Assembly (NCBI GenBank): GCA_949126835.1
Contig: OX421500.1
Span: 30,359,991 to 30,423,990, forward strand
Direction: 5' to 3'
Length of the DNA stretch: 64,000 nt
Origin: Anisus vortex
Lineage: Eukaryota > Mollusca > Gastropoda > Planorbidae
Shown: one piece after another, positions 24,256 to 37,500 of the stretch
Layout of the letters: every line of letters starts with the position of its first letter
Numbering within the stretch: the first letter of the stretch is position 1
The notes under the pieces: model-generated
What the model was told of the DNA's origin: nothing
The model's input: only the letters and a program-made list of their open reading frames with translations
Database searches by the model: none
Made by a program: the position numbers and the translations under genes

Positions 24256-24940
24256 CTGTAGACAATGGAAAAACAAGATGCACAACTTGGGGAATCGAAA
24301 TTGACATAAGGATTAGACGACATCGGAAGATGTCTGGAGAATTAGCAAGAGATGCAGGACTTTCTGCAGAAGAAGAAATTGCATGTATTATGAACAGAGT
24401 AATTGATAGACTCCAACGGGAGATATCAATACGGTTTTTACGTCTAAAAAAGCTAAACACCAAATTTGGATTTTTACTAGACGCCAAAAATCTTCTCGCT
24501 GAGACAAATGTCGATACACTTCGTCAAAATTGCTTAGATTTCGGTAATTTCTACGACACTGGCGTCAATGGTCACGAAATGTGCACAGTAATCAGAGACT
24601 GCAAAATGCTGCTCAGTACCTGGACTGAAGTTCTACCTACTACAGGAAATTTCTTTGGATCTTCTTGGTTTTATTGTTTCTTATGAAGATGACGTATTTC
24701 CGAATCTGTTCATTTCACTGCACATACTTCTAAAAATTGCTGTTTCAATTGCAAGCTGCGAGCGGTCCTTCAGCAAACTGAAGCTTATTTTGTCTTTTTT
24801 TGCGTACTACAATGGGACAAGATCGCCTGAGTGATCTTGCACTTCTTAGAATCGAAAGAGAAACATTTGAGAATATTAATTTTGACAACGTGATTGACGA
24901 GTTTGCGACAGTCAAATCAAGGAGGATCAATTTGTTGTAG
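24256..24940 (+). pseudogene. hAT transposase, C-terminal part
   Basis: Continues the interrupted transposase. It includes the C-terminal dimerisation signature SIASCERSFSKLKLI (about 24748-24790) and MGQDRLSDLALLRIE after a frameshift. A stop near 24940 closes it. The first codons of the apparent frame upstream of 24256 belong to the nested element and are not transposase. Confidence 0.83.
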
Positions 24941-25261
24941 ACTACGTCTATTCCAGTCATGTATCGATTAATTAGCAGAGTATATATTTTTTTCAAAAAA
25001 ATTGTTTACAATCGTATAGAGAATTATTAGTCTCTATTATATTTCATTAAAATACCAGATGCTTCGAAAATGAATCAGATAAACCGTAAAATTTCAAAAA
25101 ATTTCTTGGGGGCTCGCTGAGCCCCCAGACTGTCGGTCCGACAAGGGGCGCAGAATTTGTGTCATGTCCCCGGGCGCAGTTGACTCTAGCTACGCCACTG
25201 GTTGTAATTATCAAACATTGAATATCAAGGGGAACAATTGAGATGAAAGTTGTAATGTACA

Positions 25262-26583
25262 TCACACCATCACAGCACTGAGACAGCGCTTCTGCGGATC
25301 ACCACTGACCTCCTAAACGCCTCAGACAGAGGTCTCGTCTCTGCCCTTGTGCAGCTTGATTTGTCTGCTGCCTTCGATGCGATTGACCACCACCGACTAA
25401 TTGATCGCCTCAGGTCTACATTTGGCATTCATGACATCGCCCTCTCCTGGTTCATGAACTATCTTCAGAATCGCTCCCAGACCGTTATGATTGAGTCCAT
25501 ATTCTCCCAGCCTGTTCACGTCTGCTATGGTGTGCCGCAGGGGTCTGTCCTTGGTCCACTTCTTTTCACCCTTTACACTCAACCCCTATCCTTTGTCATC
25601 GAACGCCACAACCTCAAATATCATTCTTTCGCCGATGACACCCAGCTGTATAACAGTGCAGAGCCTGAGGACTTCGTCAGGCTCCTTGCTTCCATCTCCA
25701 TCTGTTTCCTGGACATCCAGAGCGGGATGACGGAAAACAAGTTGAAGCTTAACAGTGAGAAGACTGAAGGTCTTATCGTCGGTACGAGACAGAGGGTCGT
25801 GTCCCTCACTGCGTCCGATCTTCAGCTGGCTGATGCAACTGTGCCTTTCTCCCCGACTATCAAAAGCCTTGGCATCTATCTGGACTCCACGCTGTCCATG
25901 CAGACCCACATCTCCTTCCTCACCAAAATCTGCTTCTTCCATCTGCGTCGTATTGCCGCCATCCGTCGTTATCTCACCAAGGAAGCTTGTGTTAAGCTCA
26001 TCATCTCTCTCCTCTTTTCCCGCTTGGACTATTGTAATTCGCTTTTGGCTGGTCTCTCGGCCTCCTCCCTTCAAGGACTACAACGTATCCAGAACTGCGC
26101 AGCCCGACTAGTTCTCAAGAAGAAGAAATCAAATAATATCAATCCTCTGCTCCGATCTCTGCACTGGCTACCCATCAACAACCGGATCTCATATAAGCTG
26201 GCTTCCCTCTGTTATAGGTGCCTGAATAACTGCGCCCCGGATTATCTTTGCTCTTGTATGGAGCTCTACACCCAGTCCCGCCCACTTCGTTCGGCTTCTG
26301 ACGCGCTTACTCTGCGGATCCCTCGTGTGAGGCTAGTGTCCGCTGGCGAACGTTCATTTTCCTACGCAGGACCGTCCGCTTGGAATCACCTCCCACTACA
26401 GCTTCGCCAGAGCCCTAGCTATGACACCTTCAAGAGCCGGCTGAAGACTAACCTATTTCGTCAGCAGAATTAGCGTATTACTACATATTTCGTTGTCTGT
26501 CTGTATTCTGTAACTGTCGTCTGCGCATAGAACTGTCACTAACGGGATATAAGCACCGTTATTATTATTATTATTATTATTAC
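25262..26583 (+). mobile_element. CR1/L2-like LINE copy
   Basis: The whole truncated element: RT frame plus a short 3-prime untranslated region ending in a (TTA)n tail at 26559-26583, as usual for this LINE type. It lies only about 60 bp to the right of the hAT element. Confidence 0.85.
25265..26473 (+). CDS. LINE reverse transcriptase (CR1/L2-like), 5-prime truncated but open
   Basis: An open frame of about 402 codons with no native start: the element is truncated at about 25265. RT motifs in order: HHSTETALLRITTDLL (start of the fingers), LSAAFDAIDH, GVPQGSVLGPLLFTLY, the catalytic FADD at about 25629-25640, then KLKLNSEKTE, and C-terminal blocks RLDYCNSLLAGL, LHWLPINNRISYK and AGPSAWNHLPLQLR. 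GC content and codon use differ sharply from the surroundings. The endonuclease domain is missing, so this copy cannot move alone. The uninterrupted frame implies recent insertion. Confidence 0.9.
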   Translation, partial: HHHSTETALLRITTDLLNASDRGLVSALVQLDLSAAFDAIDHHRLIDRLRSTFGIHDIALSWFMNYLQNRSQTVMIESIFSQPVHVCYGVPQGSVLGPLLFTLYTQPLSFVIERHNLKYHSFADDTQLYNSAEPEDFVRLLASISICFLDIQSGMTENKLKLNSEKTEGLIVGTRQRVVSLTASDLQLADATVPFSPTIKSLGIYLDSTLSMQTHISFLTKICFFHLRRIAAIRRYLTKEACVKLIISLLFSRLDYCNSLLAGLSASSLQGLQRIQNCAARLVLKKKKSNNINPLLRSLHWLPINNRISYKLASLCYRCLNNCAPDYLCSCMELYTQSRPLRSASDALTLRIPRVRLVSAGERSFSYAGPSAWNHLPLQLRQSPSYDTFKSRLKTNLFRQQN

Positions 26584-27780
26584 ATTTAATTCCCTTTGAC
26601 CAAATATGTGTGTTGATAATGTGTGTGTGTTTTTTTTAGACATAAAAGTCCAGAAATAGTGAGCTGTTGTTAGGTCTTCATGCTAGAGTGACACATAACC
26701 TTTTACTTGGTCAGGTGTTTTTAAAGGATAGGATCAGTTGGAGCTAAAGTGTAGAAGGAAAAGGTTGTGTAATAACTGTGACGATATATATTAAAAAAAA
26801 TTCTATAGTAACATGAACTTGTGTTTATATTTCTTATATCTTGGATGTACTGGGCATTTTATATCTGTTCTTTCAATTGTGAGTAATAATAAAATATATT
26901 ATGTGTACTGCTGCAAAGATTATGCCTTAACAAGTTTAATATACGTGATGTGAAAAATAACATTTAAGAAACAAAGTTCATATTATCTCAAGATTCTATT
27001 AGCCTCTGAAGGACAGTAGTAATTCAAACTAGAATCAATTACAAATATAACTATACAATTATGTTCCGACATTTTAAGCTTCATATGGTTAAAATGGGCT
27101 TTAAACTGCCGTTAGTGTTGTGTGAAAATAAAAACATTTTAAAGTTTTTATCCCGCATCGGCTTCAATGGTTTCTGTAGGCTACTATTTTATCAGAACGG
27201 ATCCATATACTCATACATCAAAGGGTTGGGAAGAAGGAATTAAAATGTAAGTAATTTAACATTGTTATGAGGTAACAAAAAAGTAAAGAACCTTTTTTTT
27301 AACTTGAAACCGCTCATGGAAGTAAGCGGTTTGGACTGTACATACTGCGAGATATGAACTGTCATAAAGCTGAAAGGTAAAACAGACCAGGGCTGCGCAA
27401 CAGGCTGTTGAGGGTCACAAATGGCCTACGACGCGCCAAGCCTTTAATTAATCGTGACTCCCCCCCCCCCCTTTTGCAGAGTAAAATTTCTTTTCTTTTT
27501 TTGCACTAAGAATAAAAAAAAAAATTAAATGTTGACAATGTTCGGTGTATTCTACACACCGGCTCAATGACAAAACATGAGACGCGACCGTGAAAAATAT
27601 ATTAATTTTATCGCTTATAATAACGGAAATTGTAAAATTTGAAGGAATGTATTGTAGGCCTACAAAATATCATTAAAGTACAACTAGACAATAACAGCGA
27701 AGTCTCGTATTCATGTATGATTGTTTACACCTTTTTGAACTCCCGATTGCGGCATTTAGACCAAAGGTTAATAATATCTA
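26584..27780. other. Intergenic stretch
   Basis: AT-rich, with a C run at about 27460-27472. A plus-strand frame of about 60 codons at 27061-27243 has no family resemblance that I recognise and is probably chance. Confidence 0.35.
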
Positions 27781-27784
27781 GCTT

Positions 27785-28290
27785 ATATATATAAAAGGAT
27801 CTTGTTTGTGTCCCCACGGATTCCCATTGGTCAATTTGAAAACACGTGAGTTTAAATCACTGACCTATTTAGGCCTAGGCCTATATAGTCTCTAATAATT
27901 TTCACATCGGTCATGTGTCATCGCTAGCTCAGTGGCTAACGTAGCGGATTGCTATGCGGGCGGCCCAGGTTCGATGCTCCAATTAGACTATACTATACCC
28001 TTTTTTTTCTACAATTTTTTTTCAAACTTTTAAAAACAAAAGACATTTTAAATCTACGGGCAATTTAGATTTTTGTTTAAAAAAAACATGCCTATTTTTT
28101 TACCCGATTACAATATTTGTTTTAAATTACTTTCCTAAAAGTCGTCATTTTAAAAAAATAATCTAAATATATTATTTATAGCTTTCTTTTAATTGTAGTT
28201 TATAACATTTATGTCTGCACCTTATAAGCTTACACTCCTGTTTTTTTGTCACCCGGGCAACGCCGAGCATTGTCGCTGGTATAGAATAAA
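27785..28290 (+). repeat. Dispersed element with tRNA-like boxes, copy 1
   Basis: Shares about 450 bp with 55305-55745: preceding gtccccacggattcccattg, a tRNA-like part (cgctagctcagtggctaacg; B-box-like ggttcgatgctcc), and the closing cacccgggcaacgccgagca. It could be a SINE-like or Helitron-like element; I cannot tell which. Confidence 0.6.
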
Positions 28291-28343
28291 ATAAGTAGTA
28301 ATAATAATTATCTAATCTATTAAATTTTTCTCTTTTATATATT

Positions 28344-28349
28344 TTTATT
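28344..28349 (-). terminator. Possible polyadenylation signal of gene B
   Basis: AATAAA on the minus strand, 52 bases past the in-frame TAA at 28403-28401. It supports, but does not prove, gene B ending here. Confidence 0.4.
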
Positions 28350-28400
28350 CTAATAATACGGTTAATTTTACACCATAATATAAATTAAATCAAAATAATG

Positions 28401-28594
28401 TTAACTGAACTTACTTGCACAAACCATTAGAACCAAATCATCTTTTATTGCTTCGAGAGATTTAAAATCACTGGCCATAATAACAAGTTCAGGACTGGCC
28501 ATGTCTTGGAGTTCTGTCTTACTGGGTTCCTGTCCTATTCCAACAGAAACTATCGTTACACCAGCCTTCTTCAACTCAGCGGCGGCAGCTTGAG
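28401..28594 (-). CDS. Gene B exon 10: vWA3, last part, probable C-terminus
   Basis: Acceptor ...atcttcaaag, phase 1. It encodes [20 protein letters not shown], then [12 protein letters not shown] and stop TAA at 28403-28401. An overlapping donor (GCAA then GTAAGT, exon end 28415) would remove the last few codons and continue the protein. AATAAA lies at 28344-28349. I prefer the terminal reading but only weakly. Confidence 0.7.
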
Positions 28595-31500
28595 CTTTGA
28601 AGATACCGCAATTTTATTGAAATTTATTTACATTCAAAGCCAAAGTATATATTTTTCGAATATGTAATGTACGTTTCGACTTACTTTCTTCGGGGTAGTT
28701 TGACCGTCCATCTGTCACCACAACGACCACGTCTTTAGCTAGGTCCCTACCTCCTGCCACAGTACTAAACATTTGATCTGTCTCAATCAATTGCAAGGCT
28801 CTGTGGGTTTGGGTGTCAGAGATGTCGAGATACTGTATGTTGATTATTGCCTTTGGAGAAGTTGAAAAACGCTTTTGTGATATTCTCTTTATATGCGCTA
28901 GAAGCTGAAGGACAATCGGCACTCTAAAGAACACACAGACCTGACCAAGACGACATCTTCATGAAAGAAAAGTAGTTCCAATAATTTTAAATTGATGTGA
29001 ACTTTTTTTCATTATTATTATTAATTTATTTTTTGCTTCTGACAGAATTTGAATGATTTTTTAAGAACTAGACCCTAGTCTAGAAACAACTGCCACACTT
29101 GAAATATTGAGATGCAAGGCTAAGAGGAGAAGTAAATTTCTGCATACAGAATTTATAAAACTAATATTCTGTTTTCTTGACAGAATAGACAGAACATAAA
29201 TCTCTTTCCTGCGATAATCAACTGTATATTTCACTTTCACACGTTTATAGTTAAGAATATAAGAATTCGCTATGGATAATTTTATTGTAAACAATGTAGC
29301 CTAGTTATTTTTTTATTTCCAAAAGAATTAGCCTTTTTTCTTTGACAATTTAGAAAAGACAAATGACATAGGCCTAAGAACGCGAACTAAATTAAATGTA
29401 TAATCTTTTTTCTTGATTGAACACCTATTACACATAAAGTGATAATAGCCGGACTATTGGGTGTGGCAATATTTTAAAATTCACAATAGTCACATCATAT
29501 ATTATTATGATATTATGGCAAAATGTTTATAAAACAAATATGTTGAGGAACAAATTACCGAATTAATTAATTATAACTAAGTAACGTTATTCAGAATTAA
29601 CTGTACTCATTTAATGTTTAAAACTCATGGCAAAAATTACATGAAAACAACAATTTATGGTTAGCTATACTTACATTATAAAGATCTTGAAACAGGTCGT
29701 GAGTCTTCAAATCAAATATTTTAGTTGGTGTTCGATTAAAGATAATACAGCCAAATCTGACTCGGTTTGGTCCAATAGGGAATTTGGACATGATCTCTCC
29801 TGCAGATTTCCTCACGTAAGGCCAATTAGTTTCTCCAATACTGGATGAAGCGTCTAGAACAAATATAATGTCAAGCTGGACAGTTTCATCACACGGCTGG
29901 ACAGTTGGACTTGGAGTTGTAAGAATAGAAATTGATGCTTCTAACGGCAATGTATTAGATCCGCTTATTTCAAATGATCTACTTAAACTTGAATGGAACG
30001 TGTCAGATTTTGTTGTTCGTAAGGGATAATTAACTTCCGTAGCTAAAGAATTACTACCAGACGACAGAACTGTTCGAAACGTAGGTGAGACATATTTTGA
30101 TATTGTCGCATTGAACAAAGAAGTGCTGAACATCAACATTTCTGTTGAATTTCGTTTCATATAACTAGTGTGTGTTGGTTTCAAAGAACGTTTGGCGGTT
30201 GATTTTAGAGAAATGGTGTCTGTTGAATTTAGAGAACTTCTGAAAGGTTCTGGTGTTTTTCTAGTTAATAAGTAAGTAGAAGCTGTTGTCATATTTGAGT
30301 CATCTGAAAATGAAAGTTGAAATGTTTTACTGGTTAAGAAACTGAACACTTCAATATTACATTTGTAGTGTATTGGAATCTTAATGAGCTCGTTAGAAGC
30401 TTTGAATTTCTGTATTAGGAGTCAGAATAAAAAGTAAAGTATACATATCCAAAATTAACTCTTATTTGAGGTTTTGATGTTTTGATGATATTAGTTTAGT
30501 TTAGTTTAGTTTAGTTTGATTCGTTAAATTGTGTACCTTTTAGCAAACTAACAACCATTAGGGCACAGTTTTTGTTTTAGTTTTTCGAATCTGGATGTCT
30601 TTATATCTTTTTGAGACCTTTATTTGCTAAGATTTTAATATACGTATAAATGCCTATTTTCTCCCCTCTGACTTCGCAAGTCCCGAGACACCGGACTCAG
30701 AGTAAGAAGATCTAAGGGAGGTGGATCTGTGACATATACAGTGTAGTAAGAATGTATACGTTATATTCCAGTTCTAGTCAATTTAATAAATAACTTACAA
30801 TTGCAAACCATTTCGACCAAAGCCTCCTTAACTGTGTTCAGAGATTGAAAGTCTTTTGCCATTATAACAAGATCAGGAGTACTGGCCATTTCTTGTAGCT
30901 CTTGCAGACTTAGTTCTTGGCCAACGCCAATAGATATAATAGTCACACCAGTGTCCTTCAATTCTGTGGCAACGCGTATTGCTATAAAATACACAGAGGT
31001 GATCAGAATTGTCATTGCATTATATCGAATAGATATGTTTCTATATACATGTAACGTCGTATTTAACTGAGGATATTATCTGTATTTGGTTTGTTTTGAG
31101 GTAACTTTCATTTTTGAATGCTCAAGACATCAACTTTCTTTTTCACGTCTTATCTTTTTATTATTAGTTTATACCAGGGCTTGGCAACCTACGACACGTA
31201 GGCCATACATGGCACAAAGAGCTATGTTCGTGGCACAGGGAAGGTCCAAGAAAAAGGAAATTCAAGTCGCTTCTACAAGAAATTTAGTGCTAGGACAGGA
31301 TGACTATGATGCTGTTGACACGTCGAATGAACTAGAAATCCTACTGTGGCACACTAAATGATTATCAAAATGTTGCCGACCCTTGGTTTATAAAGGTGTG
31401 GGTGCGGGGGTGGTTTTAAAGATATTCTGATCCTAAAGTAACGTCACGTACATCTGGAGTCTTTCCTTTAGGTAATAAAATTAATATAAGATTTACACGG

Positions 31501-34500
31501 CAGCGCGTTCGGCTGGCGTACCAAAGGTCCTGGGTTGAAGGCTATGTATTTTGCCCGGGTCTAGATGGTGTCCCTGGGCATACCCAGCTCTGGTGGGTAC
31601 CTGACTTTCGTTGGGGTAAAATAAATGCGACTGGGCATTGTGCTTGCCACACAATCTCTTAGTATGTCGTGGCCACAGAAACTCGTGAACACTGCTTTAC
31701 CGGAAATATGGATCAATTTGGTCCGAAGGGATTTCTTTTTGTTTTTCCTTTTACACACTATGTTAACTTTTACACACTATGTTAACTTTTACACACTATG
31801 TTAACTTTTACACACTATGTTAACTTTTACACACTATGTTAACTTTTACACACTATGTTAACTTTTACACACTATGTTAACTTTTACATACTATGTTAAC
31901 TTTTACACACTATGTTAACTTTTACATACTATGTTAACTTTTACACACTATGTTAACTTTTACATACTATGTTAACTTTTACACACTATGTTAACTTTTA
32001 CATACTATGTTAACTTTTACACACTATGTTAACTTTTACATACTATGTTAACTTTTACACACTATGTTAACTTTTACATACTATGTTAACTTTTACACAC
32101 TATGTTAAATTTTACATACTATGTTAACTTTTACACACTATGTTAACTTTTACACACTATGTTAACTTTTACACACTATGTTAACTTTTACACACTATGT
32201 TAACTTTTACATACTATGTTAACTTTTACACACTATGTTAACTTTTACATACTATGTTAACTTTTACACACTATGTTAACTTTTACATACTATGTTAACT
32301 TTTACACACTATGTTAACTTTTACATACTATGTTAACTTTTACATACTATGTTAACTTTTACACACTATGTTAACTTTTACATACTATGTTAACTTTTAC
32401 ACACTATGTTAACTTTTACATACTATGTTAACTTTTACACACTATGTTAACTTTTACATACTATGTTAACTTTTACACACTATGTTAACTTTTACATACT
32501 ATGTTAACTTTTACACACTATGTTAACTTTTACATACTATGTTAACTTTTACACACTATGTTAACTTTTACATACTATGTTAACTTTTACACACTATGTT
32601 AACTTTTACATACTATGTTAACTTTTACACACTATGTTAACTTTTACATACTATGTTAACTTTTACATACTATGTTAACTTTTACACACTATGTTAACTT
32701 TTACATATTATGTTAACTTTTACACACTATGTTAACTTTTACATACTATGTTAACTTTTACACACTATGTTAACTTTTACATACTATGTTAACTTTTACA
32801 CACTATGTTAACTTTTACATACTATGTTAACTTTTACACACTATGTTAACTTTTACATACTATGTTAACTTTTACACACTATGTTAACTTGTACACAATA
32901 TGTTAACTGCACATTCAATGAGCTGGTGATCGGAGTCAGCATCTTCCCACACACACAAAAATGGCACAGAGTGACGTGGGTCTCAACAGACAACAAAACA
33001 TAATTAAATAGACCACATCACTATCCTACCGTACTTCGAGGAGCACATTACAGGATGTAAGAACATGATGATCAACTGCACAGTGAGAGTGGGAGTAAGA
33101 TATATATATACATTGCTACCTATATATAGAGAGAGAAAGAGAGAAGAGGAGAGAGAATGGTATCTAACAAGAGTTTAGGGTGTTCAACAATAGGCCTATA
33201 TCATTCCGTATAGCATATACTATAATTGTCTCAAAAAACAAAGGACGAGTTATCCGGCTCTTGCGTCCAGATTGTAACGATGTTCAGAGGTGAACCGGGG
33301 GAGCCGGGGCACACCAAGGTTATTACCGGGCGCCAACCACCTACCGGCGTACCGTGTAACGTAAGGTACGGTTTCCGCAACTACATGCACTATTTTCTCC
33401 CACTTTAAAATTACCCTCGGATCATTATCGTGGTAGCTCTCCCGTATATATGCAATGTTGCCTGGTAGTGCAAAATCCCCTACTATAGGTATGGGCATCC
33501 AGGCACCAGGGCGTGAACGCTGATCACATTGCTACCTACCCACCGAGCCTCGGGGCATCTCGGTAGCACAATGAGTATTGGACGCGCAGCAGGGGCTGTA
33601 CCTTCATGCGTTAGCACACGCGTGTGCTCTTGATGCAAGCGTACTGGTGGTTTCCACATTTCGCCGCTTGGAGGCCCATTGGTACAGAAGTGTCTACAGC
33701 ATAATATAACCTGTCTTATTATTAAGTATCACAGTTATATTGTAAAAATTCGTCCTTAGTTGGATCACTTACTAGAGTTTGGGTAATTTGACCGTCCATC
33801 TGTCAAAACAATGACCACGTCTTTAGCCAAGTCCCTACCTCCTGCCTCAGTACTAAACATTTCCTCTGTCATAATCAAATCTAGCGCTCTTTGTGTATGG
33901 GTGCCTTCGATGAATGGGTACTTTATATTTATAAATGCCTTTAGGAAAAAAAAACGAAAAAATAAAACAATAAAAGATTTTAAGCATTGTAATTTACACA
34001 ATACAGCATCTGCTAGTTTGTTTTTCAACTGTGGACAGCTGAAGAGTTTCAATTTGTATAAATTCATAAGAATAGGATATAGGCCTAGACACTTTTTGCA
34101 GTTTTTGTTTTTTCTTTGCCTAAGGTTTATTTCTAGAATTACATAGCAACGACTCTGTGTACAAACATGGATTGGTAACTATGGCATGCCAACTAAATGT
34201 GACTTGCATCTCCGTTTTAAATGGCTCGCGCACCTTTAAAAAGTTGGAATAATAACTCCACACAACTTTCAGTATTAAATTTAATAATTAAAAGTAATTA
34301 TTTAAAATGATTATCTCATCTTATACATTACAGACGCTCCTTCTATAAAGAATATTGTTGCGTCCTACGCTCATCCGTGGTTTGAGTCTAAGCCTGCATT
34401 TCTATTAGTGTTTTGTTTTAAATGATGGTTACTGGCTTTCCTGGTTTGTTCAGGGAACCCATTCAATGCCCGGATGCCGCTCGGGATGAAAGAGTACTTT

Positions 34501-37500
34501 TATGTATTTGTTCTCGCATAAGGGGTAAGGAAAGGGTTTTAGATTTAATCGAAACATGCCCTCCTTTAACCCCCCCCCCCCCCCCATGCTAACACTTATG
34601 GCTCCCATACCCTTGTTACCTAATGAATATGGCACCCGCTCCTCAAAAATTATACAGCTACTTATCTATACACAAATAAAATAAACAAGCAAGCGGAGCA
34701 AGTATTACTGTTTGAAGTCTAGAAAGTACTATAATATACAGTGGCTAAAGCAAACTTCAGTTTAAAAATAACTATAGCAATAGTGTTCTTGTCAAGAGAT
34801 TGTAAATGGATGCTTTAAGTAAAGTACCCTTCGAATCGCCTTTACTTTACCCCAACTAGTGTCAGGTACCCATCAGAGCTGGGTAGACTCAGGGGGCACC
34901 CTCAAGTCCCGGGAAAAAATCGTAGCCTGCACCAGGATTCGAACCCAGAAACTTCGGATCGCCTGTCAAACGCGCTGCCGTGTCCCATAGTCTCCATAGT
35001 GGATGCTTTCACCTCTGAAATAAGATTAAGAAACGCATCCTCGTCGGTGGCGCTGCAATGTACAAATCAAGCTAATCGACGGATTCTTTCTAGTTGCTCT
35101 CGTGATTTAATGCCAGAACAAAATATATTTAGGTGTCTTTGTTATTGTTTTGTATTGTTCTATAGTGTGATTGGTAATGCAAGGGTGATCACAGGAGAGC
35201 GCGGTGTCAATTTTAACTTTAGAATTTTGAATATCCTAGATAATAAGTAATGTACCGAATGGACGACCGACTTGTTTCATTCTGTATTTGCATCTGGTAT
35301 ATTACAGTGTCTGATATGGTTTCAAATCCAATGGGCTAATATTTCTTTTTTTTTTTTTTATCAAGCCGTTTCGATGTTTGTATGTGTCTGTTTTAGCACT
35401 TAAAACCAGTAAATTTAGCCAGCGGCATGAGTTTTCATAAACAATCTGTTAAAAAGTGTATAGAAAAGAACATTAGGTCTATACCTAAAATAGGGAATCA
35501 ATTCTAAATTTGTGTCCACTTTGTTTTCTTAAAACTGTAAGATTGAGACAATACGTTAGACTACATCAATATTGGTAAATACAATAAGAGTCCTATATAA
35601 ATTAAAAGGCTATTTTTTATTTTACTCAATGTTCTTCTACTTACATTATAAAGCTCTTCGGCTAAATCATAAGTTTTCAAATCAAATACTTTAGATGGTC
35701 TTCGGTTAAAGATTATGCAGCCAAATCTGACTCGCTCCGCTCCGATATGAAATTCCGACGTAATCTCTGCCGCTGCTTTCGTCACAAATAACCAGTTTTT
35801 CTCTCCAATACTGGAAGACGCGTCTAAGACAAGTATAACGTCAAGTTGGACAGTTTTATCACAAGGTGGGGCAGTAGTTTTTGGTGTCGTTGAGATAGAA
35901 GTTGTGGATTGTGAAGTCGGTAAGACAGAAGTTGTAGATTCTGGAGTAGGTAAGACAGGAGTTGTGGATTGTGAAGTCGGTAAGACAGAAGTTATGGATT
36001 GTGAAGTCGGTAAGACAGAAGTTGTAGATTCTGGAGTAGGTAAGACAGGAGTTGTGGATTGTGAAGTCGGTAAGACAGAAGTTATGGATTGTGAAGTCGG
36101 TAAGACAGAAGTTGTAGATTCTGGAGTAGGTAAGACAGGAGTTGTGGATTGTGAAGTCGGTAAGACAGAAGTTATGGATTGTGAAGTCGGTAAGACAGAA
36201 GTTGTAGATTCTGAAGTAGGTAAGACAGGAGTTGTGGATTGTGAAGTCGGTAAGACAGAAGTTATGGATTGTGAAGTCGGTAAGACAGAAGTTGTAGATT
36301 CTGAAGTAGGTAAGACAGGAGTTGTGGATTGTGAAGTCGGTAAGACAGGAGTTGTGGATTGTGAAGTCGGTAAGACAGAAGTTGTGGATTGTGAAGTAGG
36401 TAAGACAGGAGTTGTGGATTGTGAAGTCGGTAAGACAGAAGTTGTGGAGTGTGAAGTCGGTAAGACAGAAGTTGTGGATTCTGAGGTTGATGTTACATCA
36501 ATTGAAGAAACAGTGTTCAAATCTTCTGTAAACGTTAAATCAATTGAATAAACGGTGCTGGCTTGAGTATTTGAAAACGTTTGATCTTGCGTTGGATACT
36601 CTGTGGTGTATTTTTCTTTCTCTATTAAAAAAAGTAAACAATCATTATAATGACATATTTGAATAGTCTGTATATATCTTTTCTATCTTTCCTCTTTTTT
36701 CACTGATGTATCAAATTACTTTGTATTGTGTGTATTGTTATACACATATATATTTATCTAATTCTTGTTTTTAGCCTACATCTTACAGTCTAATTTATAT
36801 TTCTAATTAATAATAATTTTTTTATCTAATTAACCTATTATCTTTCAGTGTATCTAATTAATTTATACCTTTTGTATCGTATATTATTATGCCTACTTAT
36901 CTTTTTGGTAAATAATTATATTTTTAATTGTATCTAATACATTTTCTTACAAATTCCATTAATACAAATGTTTTTTCTTATATTCATAAATATTATCTAT
37001 ACAAAAAAGAGATGTGTCTTTTTTTTTCTCTTTTATACTTTTTAGCCCTCAAACAGTCGATCTGGTTTTAAATTTTAAATAGCCAAATGAAGTAGGCCTA
37101 TACACTCATATTATGTTGCAGTAATCATTATCAGTGAACTATACATGCAACTTTTGCAACGTGCCGAATTATATTCGCTCAGTTGTTTGGTTTGATTCAA
37201 CGCAAGACTTTTAGTTTTGATAATTAATCTTCGAATTGTACGTGTCCAATCACCAAATGCTTTTATTACTTTTAATATTTCATTGTACACCTTAGCCCTA
37301 GTTTACCGACAGCTTTATACTGGACATAATCAACAACCTTGACCAAAGGGATTTTAAAACAAAAAGGTTTAAAAGTTTTATGAAAAATGAATAGCCTAAA
37401 GAAAATTATTTTCTATAAACAAAAGAAACGATTAGATCTAGTATTCTAGCAGTACCTTTGCAAGTGATTGTTGTCAAGTCAATTTTTAAGGCTAGAAGCA

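Larger units (their letters stand above)
21983..25200 (+). mobile_element. hAT DNA transposon, degenerate, with nested element
   Basis: The element has inverted ends (cggtggcgtagctag at 21983; its complement ctagctacgccactg ends at 25200) and a perfect 8-bp target duplication GTTGTAAT (21975-21982 and 25201-25208). Length 3,218 bp, including a 1,091-bp nested insertion. The plus strand carries a broken transposase. TIR sequence, 8-bp duplication and transposase family all agree on hAT. Confidence 0.95.

Noticed and set aside
25397..26111. Several overlapping frames on both strands
   Set aside because: Shadows of the GC-rich LINE RT frame 25265-26473.
27915..27985. Possible tRNA gene
   Set aside because: A- and B-box-like motifs exist, but they lie inside a dispersed element also found at 55305-55745 and I could not fold a complete cloverleaf.
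31750..32911. Regularly spaced repeats resembling a CRISPR array
   Set aside because: Units are contiguous with no unique spacers, and the context is a eukaryotic intron; this is satellite DNA.
35904..36551. 215-codon plus-strand frame
   Set aside because: Antisense of the 30-nt repeat in gene B exon 5.
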